Below are positions 1 to 5,336 of a stretch of 8,780 nt of DNA, piece after piece. A program made the translations under genes and the position numbers. The notes under the pieces were generated by a model. It saw nothing but the letters and a program-made list of their open reading frames with translations. It was not told the origin of the DNA and ran no database searches. The stretch's first letter is position 1. Every line of letters starts with the position of its first letter. This stretch comes from Clostridia bacterium (lineage in GTDB: Bacteria; Bacillota; Clostridia; Oscillospirales; Acutalibacteraceae), in assembly GCA_024404065.1 (NCBI GenBank), contig JAKSQR010000055.1, positions 1 through 8,780 on the forward strand, in the 5' to 3' direction.

Positions 1-1270
1 TAAGTGCGATTATCTGCACGCTGTAGGTTTTGCCTGCAGTAAGCTTGCCTAAATTAACATCATAAATATTCTCTTCATAAAGGTACATATACTTACCTGA
101 GAAGTTATCGCTCATTACGGATTTTGCACCCTCTGAAACATTTACCTTATAGCTTTCTACTATATACTTATCACTTGCGCCTTCAAAGGTAAGCACAGTT
201 TCGCCTTTTTCATTCTTTGCAGTGGTAATTTTTGTATCAGCCTTCCACTCAGGTGCCTTATCACGCACCTTCATTTTTGCGTAAGAATACTCAAAGTTTC
301 TCTTTGCAAGGTTTGTAAGGTAATACTCATTATCAAAGAATGTATCTGTGATTAAATCGTAGGAAAGTATACGGGTGTTGCCATCTTTATCGCACTCAAC
401 TATATAAAACTGTGCGGCATTTTCGTTATCGTAGGGGAAGTTGCCTGCAATGCCATCAAGCTCAGTTTCAAAGTAGCTTAAAGTGCCGCAGCCTAAGGCT
501 GTGTAACCGCCCTGCCACATAGAGCGGGGGTCATTTACAGGGTAATGGGAGTGGCCTGAAAAATCAACAACACTTGGGTGCTTCAGTAATACTCTTGGCA
601 CATCAAAATCGCCCCAGTTTATGCTGCCATAAACAGTAGCAAAGGGAGCAGGATGCTGGAAAACGAAAACAGGCTTATCACCTGATGCCTTCTCTGCCTT
701 TGTTATTTCATCATCAAGCCAATTAAGCTTTGACTTAAAGGTTTTGCCATCGTCGCTATAAGATGCCATTATAAAATGGTAGCCGTTTATTTCTGTATGT
801 GTATCAAGGGCTCTGTTCATTTTAGTTTCAAACAGTCTGGCGCTTAAAGAAGCGTCATAATCACGGGTGTTTATATACTCATGATTGCCCGTACAAATTA
901 AAAGCTTGGTTTCGTCCTTAAGGTTTTTATCAAGGATTTCGTTAAGCTTGTCATATTCAACCTCTTTACCTGTGTTACAGGTATCTCCTACCATACAAAG
1001 AGCGTCAAAATTCTTATAGCTCTTATCGGCGGAGTAATCATACATAAAGCTTATAAGCTTCTCAAGGCGTTTTGCCTCTGCCTGGTCATCCTCACCATTA
1101 AGGTGCACATCACTGCATACTGCAAAGCGGATAACAGGCTCAAAATTATCGGGGGTTTTTGTGGGCTCTTTTACATTTACAGGCAAGCCTGCAAATACTG
1201 TGGTAATAACATAAAGTGAAGATAATAACTTAGCAAGTAAAATTCTGGCTGTATTCATAAATGATATCAT
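1..1270 (-). CDS. Exported calcineurin-like metallophosphoesterase, C-terminus cut by the window edge
   Basis: This open frame has no stop before base 1, so only about 423 N-terminal residues are visible. The metallophosphoesterase motifs occur in order: DVH (D54, H56), GDTCN (D96, N99), GNHE (128-131), a lone His in QHPAP (H206) and GHSH (239-242). This is the usual di-metal phosphatase set, so a hydrolase of phosphomonoesters or diesters is expected; the substrate cannot be told. Residues 1-28 hold a hydrophobic stretch ending VFA-G, a plausible but slightly weak signal peptide (a Lys at 14), so the enzyme probably acts outside the membrane. After the catalytic domain, from about residue 330, the sequence becomes beta-rich and resembles an appended fibronectin-III-like domain; that part is inference. 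The start at 1270 is chosen for a GGGGAG site 5 nt upstream. An in-frame ATG at 1288 lacks such a site. It follows pduL by 60 nt on the same strand. Confidence 0.88.
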   Translation of the reverse strand, partial: MISFMNTARILLAKLLSSLYVITTVFAGLPVNVKEPTKTPDNFEPVIRFAVCSDVHLNGEDDQAEAKRLEKLISFMYDYSADKSYKNFDALCMVGDTCNTGKEVEYDKLNEILDKNLKDETKLLICTGNHEYINTRDYDASLSARLFETKMNRALDTHTEINGYHFIMASYSDDGKTFKSKLNWLDDEITKAEKASGDKPVFVFQHPAPFATVYGSINWGDFDVPRVLLKHPSVVDFSGHSHYPVNDPRSMWQGGYTALGCGTLSYFETELDGIAGNFPYDNENAAQFYIVECDKDGNTRILSYDLITDTFFDNEYYLTNLAKRNFEYSYAKMKVRDKAPEWKADTKITTAKNEKGETVLTFEGASDKYIVESYKVNVSEGAKSVMSDNFSGKYMYLYEENIYDVNLGKLTAGKTYSVQIIAL

Positions 1271-1275
1271 TTTCT

Positions 1276-1281
1276 CTCCCC
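1276..1281 (-). promoter_or_regulatory. Ribosome binding site of the metallophosphoesterase gene
   Basis: GGGGAG lies 5 nt upstream of the ATG at 1270. It decides the start: the in-frame ATG at 1288 lies upstream of this site, and the in-frame ATG at 1258 would be 17 nt from it. Confidence 0.7.
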
Positions 1282-1294
1282 ATTTCATGTAGCA

Positions 1295-1320
1295 GAGGGC
1301 AGTACATAAGCACTGCCCTC
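1295..1320 (-). repeat. Perfect inverted repeat between pduL and the phosphoesterase gene
   Basis: GAGGGCAGT and ACTGCCCTC form a perfect 9-bp stem around an 8-nt loop, and a G-T and a C-G pair can extend it to 11 bp. On the minus strand it starts 10 nt after the pduL stop. No T-run follows in the direction of transcription (the next bases are TGCTACATG), so it is not a classical intrinsic terminator. It may be a weak terminator, an attenuator or a 3'-end stabilising hairpin for pduL mRNA. Confidence 0.7.
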
Positions 1321-1330
1321 CAGATAGTTA

Positions 1331-1900
1331 TTAAAGGATTTCACCCATCATACCGGGCTTTGCGCCGGCAGCATTGGATTCATCAGTATCGATGTGCATA
1401 GCAAGAGCATAATTGGGGTTAACTCTTACAACAACATCATCAAAGATAAGTGAACGACCGTCAGATACAATCTTAACGCAAACATTCTGCTTATCAACAA
1501 GGCCGTACTTCTCTGCATCAGCAGGAGTAGCGTGGATGTGTCTCTTGGCAGCGATAACGCCGCACTCAAGCTCAACCTCACCTGCAGGGCCTACAAGCTT
1601 GCAAACACCGCTGCCTGCAACGTCACCGCTCTCTCTGATAGGAGCATCAACGCCGATTGAACGGGCATCTGTAAGTGAAAGCTCTACCTGGCTTTCAGGA
1701 CGGGTAGGACCAAGGATTGAAGCAACAAGCTCACGCTTGGGGCCAACAATTGTAACCTTCTCTTCGCAGGCAAACTGACCAGGCTGAGAAAGGTCTTTCT
1801 TTTTTGTTAATTCGTGACCTTCGCCAAAGAGAATAGCAAGATGCTCTTTGGAAACATGTACATGTCTTGCGGAGGTTTCAACAAGTACTTCTTTTTTCAT
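1331..1900 (-). CDS. pduL: PduL-type phosphate acyltransferase (phosphotransacylase), free cytosolic form
   Basis: The enzyme exchanges CoA and phosphate on short acyl groups (acyl-CoA + Pi to acyl-phosphate + CoA). With a kinase this yields ATP and acetate or propionate. The 189-residue protein shows both halves of the PduL fold: SARHVHVS (H13, H15), GPTRPESQVELS (R67, E73), AAKRHIH (H121, H123) and MHIDTDESNAAG (H169). By spacing these match the two-zinc ligand set and active-site Arg known from Rhodopseudomonas palustris PduL (aligned from memory). The N-terminus starts directly at the first domain, with no encapsulation peptide, and no microcompartment shell genes are visible. A general Pta-like role in fermentation is therefore likely. 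Whether acetyl or propionyl is preferred cannot be read. The gene begins 19 nt after the stop of the lipoprotein gene upstream; its AAGGCGG site lies in that gap, so the two are probably co-transcribed. Confidence 0.93.
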   Translation of the reverse strand: MKKEVLVETSARHVHVSKEHLAILFGEGHELTKKKDLSQPGQFACEEKVTIVGPKRELVASILGPTRPESQVELSLTDARSIGVDAPIRESGDVAGSGVCKLVGPAGEVELECGVIAAKRHIHATPADAEKYGLVDKQNVCVKIVSDGRSLIFDDVVVRVNPNYALAMHIDTDESNAAGAKPGMMGEIL

Positions 1901-1919
1901 ATTGGAAATTCCGCCTTAA

Positions 1920-2813
1920 TTAGTATTTGATTGTGTAAGAATCTGATGTAAGGAAGGGAAGGATTGCGCCTGCCTTATCAAAGTTGATTGTCCAGTAAAG
2001 ATCATAGGTTGAGCTTTCAACATGGCCTGTTGCGATGTCGATAACAGCTGTGATCTTGCTTTCGGGGTAGTTCATTGTAGCAGTACCTACAAGGCTTGCT
2101 GCTGCACCGGGGATATTGTCATTAACAACGCCGGGAAGGATTACGTTGAATGCCTTGGGAGCATGACCTTCGCCGTGCTTGATTGATGAGCTCTTACCAT
2201 CAGCCTTAGTAACGATAACGATTGTGAGCTTGCCATCCTTTTCTGTGCAGGTAGCGCTCTTAACATCGTCAGCTGTAAGCTTTGATGCCCATGTTTCGTT
2301 CTCTACAGGGTAGATTGACTTGATTGAAGAACCTGTGAAGGTTTCTGAACCCTTGCTGTTCTTTGAAAGCTGATCGCCAAGGAACTTATCTGCACCACCA
2401 AGGAGTCTGAGAACTGCGTTAAGTGATGAGGGAAGAGTTGTAGAACCAGCAAGAGAAATCTTTGAGTAGTTACGTGTAACGCTCTTAGCGTCTGTCTTAA
2501 CTGCGTTTGATGCTGTGTTGAAGCATTCAATGATTTCAGCAGTTGTTTCGGGAAGCTTTGCTGCTTCTGTTGTTTCTTCAGCAGCAGTTGTATCTTCAGC
2601 TACTGTTGTTTCGTCTGCAGGTGCAGCTGTTGTATCGTCAGCAGCGGTAGTGTCATCTGCAGGAGCAGCTGTTGTGTCATCAGCAGCGGTAGTATCGTCA
2701 GCTACTGTTGTGTCAGCTTCTGTTGTTGTTTCGTCTGTATTCTTTGCGCCGCAAGCTGCGAAGGAAAGAACAAGAGCGAGTGCCATAAGGATAGCTAAAA
2801 TTTTCTTTGTCAT
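1920..2813 (-). CDS. Lipoprotein of unknown function with Thr/Asp/Ala-rich linker
   Basis: The 297-residue protein starts with a lipoprotein signal peptide (MTKKILAILMALALVLSFAAC); the lipidated Cys would be C21, with an unusual Phe at lipobox position -3. Residues 26-86 are a low-complexity acidic linker built of DDTTAA and APADDTT units, without Lys inside. Residues 87-297 look globular, with Ser, Lys and aromatic residues and several beta-like stretches, and end in DSYTIKY. I do not recognise a family for this domain. The open frame extends to an ATG at 2855, but that would put 14 polar residues before the signal peptide; the ATG at 2813 has a perfect GGAGG 9 nt upstream. The protein should sit on the outer face of the membrane, held away by the linker. 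It is the first gene after promoter 2866-2894 and is followed closely by pduL. Confidence 0.88.
   Translation of the reverse strand: MTKKILAILMALALVLSFAACGAKNTDETTTEADTTVADDTTAADDTTAAPADDTTAADDTTAAPADETTVAEDTTAAEETTEAAKLPETTAEIIECFNTASNAVKTDAKSVTRNYSKISLAGSTTLPSSLNAVLRLLGGADKFLGDQLSKNSKGSETFTGSSIKSIYPVENETWASKLTADDVKSATCTEKDGKLTIVIVTKADGKSSSIKHGEGHAPKAFNVILPGVVNDNIPGAAASLVGTATMNYPESKITAVIDIATGHVESSTYDLYWTINFDKAGAILPFLTSDSYTIKY
2617..2700 (-). repeat. Two tandem 42-bp copies within the lipoprotein linker
   Basis: Copies 2617-2658 and 2659-2700 match at nearly every base, differing mainly at third codon positions. Each encodes one 14-residue Thr/Asp/Ala/Pro linker unit. Shorter related TTADD-type units continue on both sides (about 2560-2735). 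Such repeats can change in number by slippage or recombination while the reading frame is kept, because the unit is a multiple of three. Confidence 0.85.
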
Positions 2814-2822
2814 CTGGATATT

Positions 2823-2827
2823 CCTCC
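2823..2827 (-). promoter_or_regulatory. Ribosome binding site fixing the lipoprotein start
   Basis: A perfect GGAGG lies 9 nt upstream of the ATG at 2813. It supports this start over the in-frame ATG at 2855, which lies only a few bases after the predicted transcription start. Confidence 0.85.
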
Positions 2828-2865
2828 AATAAAATTCATTTGGCTTTTGCGCCATATTCGTTAGT

Positions 2866-2894
2866 ATTATATATTATTATTTTATTATAATCAA
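2866..2894 (-). promoter_or_regulatory. SigA-type promoter for the lipoprotein-pduL pair
   Basis: The -35 box is TTGATT (2894-2889) and the -10 box is a perfect TATAAT (2871-2866), with a 17-bp AT-only spacer. Transcription should start near 2859, giving a leader of about 45 nt before the ATG at 2813. The 10-mer ACTTGATTAT around this -35 box recurs at the TSCPD gene promoter. Confidence 0.75.
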
Positions 2895-2947
2895 GTAATT
2901 TTTTTACATATTGAAACAGTTTTTTTGTATTTTCGCCATTGGATTAT

Positions 2948-2978
2948 GAAAAGAAAAAGCAGGAACCGAAGCTCCTGC
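2948..2978 (-). terminator. Intrinsic terminator with UUCG tetraloop after the substrate-binding protein gene
   Basis: On the minus strand GCAGGAGC-TTCG-GTTCCTGC forms an 8-bp stem (one G-T pair) with the very stable UUCG loop, followed by TTTTTCTTTTC. It begins 14 nt after the stop of the gene ending at 2993, and isolates it from the lipoprotein-pduL transcript. Confidence 0.92.
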
Positions 2979-2992
2979 CTGTGATAATTCAG

Positions 2993-3997
2993 TTATGGAA
3001 TATAATAGAAATCCTCTGCGGGGATTTTGCCACCGATTAAATCTGGATTTATTTTATTAAGTGCCTCAAGCATTACAGCTGTATGCTCCTTCATTTCAGT
3101 GCCCTCAATATAAGCCATATTTGAAAGGGTTATGCTGAGCTCTGCATCATCTATAGAGTCATACTTGTTTTTATCCTTTATTTCGTAAAGGGTTTTCTCA
3201 AGCCTCATTGCCATAAAGTTTACGGCAACCTCATAGTAGGTAAGAAACTCTGTAACAAGGTCTTTATTGCTGCTTATAAAATCCTTTTTTGCTACTAAGC
3301 AGGCATAAACAGGGGCTGTGTCACCTAAATCAATCCAGCCGTTATATAAGCTGTATGCAATAAACTTTTTATTTGCCTCATAAATCTTTGTAGCGTAGGG
3401 CTCAGCGGCAAATACATTCTCTGCCTTACCATTTTTTACAAGACTGATAAGCTCATCGTAGGTATCAACATACTCAATTTTTATATCGTCCTTACTCATA
3501 CCGTTTTCGGTCATAATATAAGTAAGCAATGCATTTGCACACTCATCCTTCTGAGCACAGTAAACTGTTTTGCCCTTAAAGTCCTTAACTGATGTGGTTT
3601 TGGTATCAAGAGTAAAAATGAAATAATTTATAACGTTGCATACTGCTAAAATCTGATAGCCACCATTGGTTTTATTATAAAGCTGAGCGGCTGAATCAAG
3701 AGTGATTGTAGCAATATCTGCCTCGCCATTTTCAAGCATAGCTGCTGCCTTATCGTTACTGTCGGTAAAGGTTACCTCATAAGTATAGGCTCTTTCGTCC
3801 TTATCGTTATCAAACTTTGTCATGGCAAGACCTGAGCCATTATTTACTGTGGCAATGCGGGCTTTGCCTTCTTTTTTGTAGCTTGTAATGGTTTCGTCAG
3901 TATCTGAGGGATCATCAGTTTTACTACCGCAGGATGCAAGAGCAAACAGCATAATAAATGCCATAAGCAATGCAGTAAGCTTTTTAATCATATTCAT
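2993..3997 (-). CDS. SsuA/TauA/NMT1-type ABC transporter substrate-binding lipoprotein, orphan
   Basis: The 334-residue protein has a lipoprotein signal peptide with lipobox LASC (C23), then a short Asp/Thr-rich linker (residues 25-40). It continues into a two-lobe periplasmic-binding fold. The stretch NGEADIATITLDSAAQLYNK (90-109) and the following GGYQILAV are typical of the SsuA/TauA/THI5-like family, which bind sulfonates, taurine, pyrimidine vitamin precursors or related small molecules. The lobe-2 region around AAEPYA (197-202) and the C-terminal PAEDFYYIP also fit clostridial members. The ligand cannot be predicted. No permease or ATPase gene is next to it, so its transporter must be elsewhere or it acts as a binding sensor. 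The ATG at 3997 is preferred over the one at 3991 because GAGG lies 8 nt upstream. It is a single-gene transcript between promoter 4036-4064 and terminator 2948-2978, divergent from the TSCPD gene. Confidence 0.87.
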   Translation of the reverse strand: MNMIKKLTALLMAFIMLFALASCGSKTDDPSDTDETITSYKKEGKARIATVNNGSGLAMTKFDNDKDERAYTYEVTFTDSNDKAAAMLENGEADIATITLDSAAQLYNKTNGGYQILAVCNVINYFIFTLDTKTTSVKDFKGKTVYCAQKDECANALLTYIMTENGMSKDDIKIEYVDTYDELISLVKNGKAENVFAAEPYATKIYEANKKFIAYSLYNGWIDLGDTAPVYACLVAKKDFISSNKDLVTEFLTYYEVAVNFMAMRLEKTLYEIKDKNKYDSIDDAELSITLSNMAYIEGTEMKEHTAVMLEALNKINPDLIGGKIPAEDFYYIP

Positions 3998-4035
3998 AGA
4001 GCTGACCTCTTTTCAAAAATCTTAAAACTAAAGGT

Positions 4036-4064
4036 ATTATATACTTTTATATTATTCAAGTCAA
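4036..4064 (-). promoter_or_regulatory. SigA-type promoter for the substrate-binding lipoprotein
   Basis: The -35 box is TTGACT (4064-4059) and the -10 box is a perfect TATAAT (4041-4036), spaced 17 bp. The expected start of transcription is near 4029, leaving a leader of about 30 nt. Confidence 0.8.
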
Positions 4065-4073
4065 TTCACTTGA
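4056..4073. promoter_or_regulatory. Palindrome spanning both divergent -35 boxes (possible operator)
   Basis: TCAAGT-CAATTC-ACTTGA is an inverted repeat with perfect 6-bp arms and a 6-bp centre. It covers the -35 box of the substrate-binding lipoprotein completely (4059-4064) and most of that of the TSCPD gene (4070-4075). A dimeric regulator bound here would affect both promoters. Part of the symmetry follows from two opposed TTGA-containing boxes, so the operator role is inference. Confidence 0.4.
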
Positions 4074-4098
4074 TTATTAAATAATTATGTTGTAAAAT
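4070..4098 (+). promoter_or_regulatory. SigA-type promoter for the TSCPD gene
   Basis: TTGATT (4070-4075) and TAAAAT (4093-4098) are separated by 17 bp. Transcription should start near 4105, about 23 nt before the ATG. The -35 box is 5 bp away from that of the opposite promoter. Confidence 0.7.
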
Positions 4099-4127
4099 AT
4101 GCCAAAAGCGAATTTAAGGAGAATAAT

Positions 4128-4376
4128 ATGAATTACACACACATGAACAGAGGCACCTGCTCCCGTGCAGTTTCCTTTGATATTAACGATGGCATTGTAA
4201 CAAACATTAAGTTTGTTGGTGGCTGCAACGGTAACACTCAGGGCGTTGCTGCACTTGCAGAGGGCATGAAGGCTGAGGATATTATAGCAAGATGCGAAGG
4301 CATTGACTGCAACGGCAGAGGCACCTCCTGCCCCGATCAGCTTGCAAAGGCTGTAAAAGAAGCAATGAGCAAATAA
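4128..4376 (+). CDS. Small TSCPD-domain protein (TIGR03905-like)
   Basis: This 82-residue cytosolic protein has the typical size and sequence of the TIGR03905 group of TSCPD-domain proteins. The hallmark TSCPDQL lies at 66-72, with Cys at 11 (GTCS), 33 (GGCNGN), 56, 61 (DCNGRG) and 68. The domain resembles the cysteine-rich C-terminal module of some vitamin B12-dependent ribonucleotide reductases, and the Cys pattern suggests metal binding. Neither its biochemical role nor the metal is established as far as I know. A perfect AAGGAG lies 6 nt before the ATG, so the start is firm. It is the only plus-strand gene in the window, transcribed alone between its own promoter and terminator 4394-4423, and it shares an upstream region with the substrate-binding lipoprotein. 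Confidence 0.92.
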   Translation: MNYTHMNRGTCSRAVSFDINDGIVTNIKFVGGCNGNTQGVAALAEGMKAEDIIARCEGIDCNGRGTSCPDQLAKAVKEAMSK

Positions 4377-4393
4377 TTAAATAGCATTGCAAA

Positions 4394-4423
4394 GGCGGGC
4401 TGAAAAGGTCCGCCATATTTTTT
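4394..4423 (+). terminator. Intrinsic terminator of the TSCPD gene
   Basis: GGCGGGC and GTCCGCC form a 7-bp stem (one G-T pair) around a 7-nt loop, followed by ATATTTTTT. It begins 17 nt after the TAA at 4374-4376. Confidence 0.85.
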
Positions 4424-4456
4424 GCCCTTTTTCAGATTTACTGCCTGATATAACAA

Positions 4457-4500
4457 AAAGCTTCCCTGACCGGTTATCAGGGAAGCTTTGCTTTTGTTTT
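4457..4500. terminator. Bidirectional terminator at a convergent gene junction
   Basis: A perfect 13-bp stem (arms 4457-4469 and 4477-4489, core GCTTCCCTGA) encloses a 7-nt loop. In the plus direction GCTTTTGTTTTT follows; in the minus direction TTTTTGTTAT follows. It is the natural terminator of the secreted-protein gene ending at 4520 and a backup for the TSCPD transcript. Confidence 0.9.
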
Positions 4501-4519
4501 TAACTAAACTTAAATCAGA

Positions 4520-5056
4520 TTAGTTTTCCTTCTTCTTTGTGCAAACGAATGCTGTAGCTGCTGCAACTGAGATAGCTGCGAATGCTGCAACTGCTGCTGT
4601 TGAAGAAGAACCTGTGTTAGCTGAAGCCTGAGCTTCTGTAGCCTCTACAGCTGTCTCTCTGAGACCTGCATAGAAGTTCTTAATCTTTGTCTTAAGAGTG
4701 TTGATAAGGTTCTCAATGTGCTGAAGGATGTCGCCTACGATACCAAGATCACCAATCTTTGCTTCAAGGTCAGCAACTGCACCAAGAACTGATGACTGAG
4801 CTGAGAAAGACTCGATAAGAGAAACGATCTTGTTGATGATTGCCTGGCAAGCATCAAGAACGCCCTGAAGTGAAAGCTGAGAAATAATGCTGTTGATTAC
4901 ATCCTGGATAGCGCTGAGATCTACAGCACCAAGGTTGAAAGCAGCGTCAACTTTTTCTTCGTTTGCTGCGGGTGTTTCAGCATCTGCTGCGAAAGCGATA
5001 GCGCTCATTGAGAAAATCATAACAATTGCAAGAACTACTGCAAAAATCTTTTTCAT
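4520..5056 (-). CDS. Small secreted protein with wall-sorting-like C-terminus, function unknown
   Basis: The 178-residue protein opens with a clear Sec signal peptide (residues 1-23, cleavage likely AFA-AD). A short acidic linker follows, then helix-rich sequence from about 40 to 130 with spaced Ile/Leu/Val residues that suggest amphipathic or coiled-coil helices. The end has the layout of a Gram-positive sorting signal: SANTG (145-149), an Ala-rich hydrophobic stretch (153-172) and KKKEN. SANTG is not canonical LPXTG but resembles clostridial variants such as SPKTG; sortase anchoring is inference, and a plain C-terminal membrane anchor is the alternative. The start at 5056 is chosen because the signal peptide begins there and AAGGA lies 11 nt upstream. 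A longer frame would begin at a TTG that is itself the start of the -35 box. It is a single-gene unit with its own strong promoter. Confidence 0.82.
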   Translation of the reverse strand: MKKIFAVVLAIVMIFSMSAIAFAADAETPAANEEKVDAAFNLGAVDLSAIQDVINSIISQLSLQGVLDACQAIINKIVSLIESFSAQSSVLGAVADLEAKIGDLGIVGDILQHIENLINTLKTKIKNFYAGLRETAVEATEAQASANTGSSSTAAVAAFAAISVAAATAFVCTKKKEN

Positions 5057-5067
5057 AACTAATATTT

Positions 5068-5072
5068 CCTTT
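5068..5072 (-). promoter_or_regulatory. Ribosome binding site of the secreted-protein gene
   Basis: AAGGA lies 11 nt before the ATG at 5056. The spacing is slightly long, but it is the best site in the leader and sets the start at the signal peptide. Confidence 0.6.
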
Positions 5073-5096
5073 CGTGTGTGTTTTCGTTGTGGGCAT

Positions 5097-5125
5097 ATAA
5101 TATCACTCCTAAACCCGAATGTCAA
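5097..5125 (-). promoter_or_regulatory. Strong SigA-type promoter for the secreted-protein gene
   Basis: A consensus TTGACA (5125-5120) and TATTAT (5102-5097) are spaced 17 bp. Transcription should start near 5090, giving a leader of about 34 nt. This is the window's only perfect -35 box, which suggests high expression. Confidence 0.82.
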
Positions 5126-5143
5126 TAGTTTTTATCAAAAAAA

Positions 5144-5325
5144 TTACAAAAATATTACAAATTGTAACCTTTTAAGCTGAGATTATTACAAAATTGGCTG
5201 GATTTTTAACAATTATAAATTGCGTAAACCCTTGATATACAACGTTTCAGGGCAAAAAACAAAGCGGATGACATAAATCATCCGCTGAATGTAACAATTA
5301 CAAAAATTTATGTAATATTTTGTAA
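5144..5325. repeat. Cluster of TTACA/TGTAA motifs between rpoD and the secreted-protein gene
   Basis: TTACA occurs at 5144, 5155, 5186 and 5298, and TGTAA at 5163, 5290, 5311 and 5321. Two combinations are palindromic: TTACAAATTGTAA (5155-5167) and TGTAACAATTACA (5290-5302; arms TGTAA/TTACA). The first lies about 30 bp upstream of the promoter at 5097-5125 and could bind a regulator. The others fall on either side of the rpoD terminator. This 280-base gene-free stretch (5057-5336) otherwise holds only the promoter and terminator. Confidence 0.45.
5253..5286 (-). terminator. Intrinsic terminator of the dnaG-rpoD transcript
   Basis: AGCGGATGA and TCATCCGCT form a perfect 9-bp stem with a 6-nt loop (5263-5286). 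On the minus strand TTGTTTTTTG follows. It lies 50 nt beyond the rpoD stop. Confidence 0.92.
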
Positions 5326-5336
5326 CAGGCTATTGA

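Noticed and set aside
1271..1288. Longer start of the metallophosphoesterase at the ATG at 1288
   Set aside because: The only good ribosome site (GGGGAG) lies downstream of it and fits the ATG at 1270.
2540..2560. LPETT at lipoprotein residues 87-91 as a sortase motif
   Set aside because: It is internal, not LPXTG, and is not followed by a hydrophobic stretch and basic tail; the protein is already lipid-anchored.
2560..2735. CRISPR-like array
   Set aside because: The repeats are contiguous coding units with no unique spacers, in frame with the lipoprotein.
2515..2832. Plus-strand reading frame rich in Val/Ser/Ala opposite the lipoprotein linker
   Set aside because: It is the antisense image of the Thr/Asp/Ala repeat codons; it has no ribosome site or domain.
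2814..2855. N-terminal extension of the lipoprotein from the ATG at 2855
   Set aside because: It would bury the signal peptide behind 14 polar residues, and the ATG lies almost at the predicted transcription start. The ATG at 2813 has GGAGG at good spacing.
5057..5125. Longer start of the secreted protein at the TTG at 5125
   Set aside because: That TTG is the first part of the consensus -35 box TTGACA, so it cannot be within the mRNA, and it would precede a perfect signal peptide.
5287..5336. Second terminator or small RNA between the rpoD stop and its terminator
   Set aside because: The possible stem (ATTACA/TGTAAT) is short and AT-only; nothing supports a separate RNA gene.
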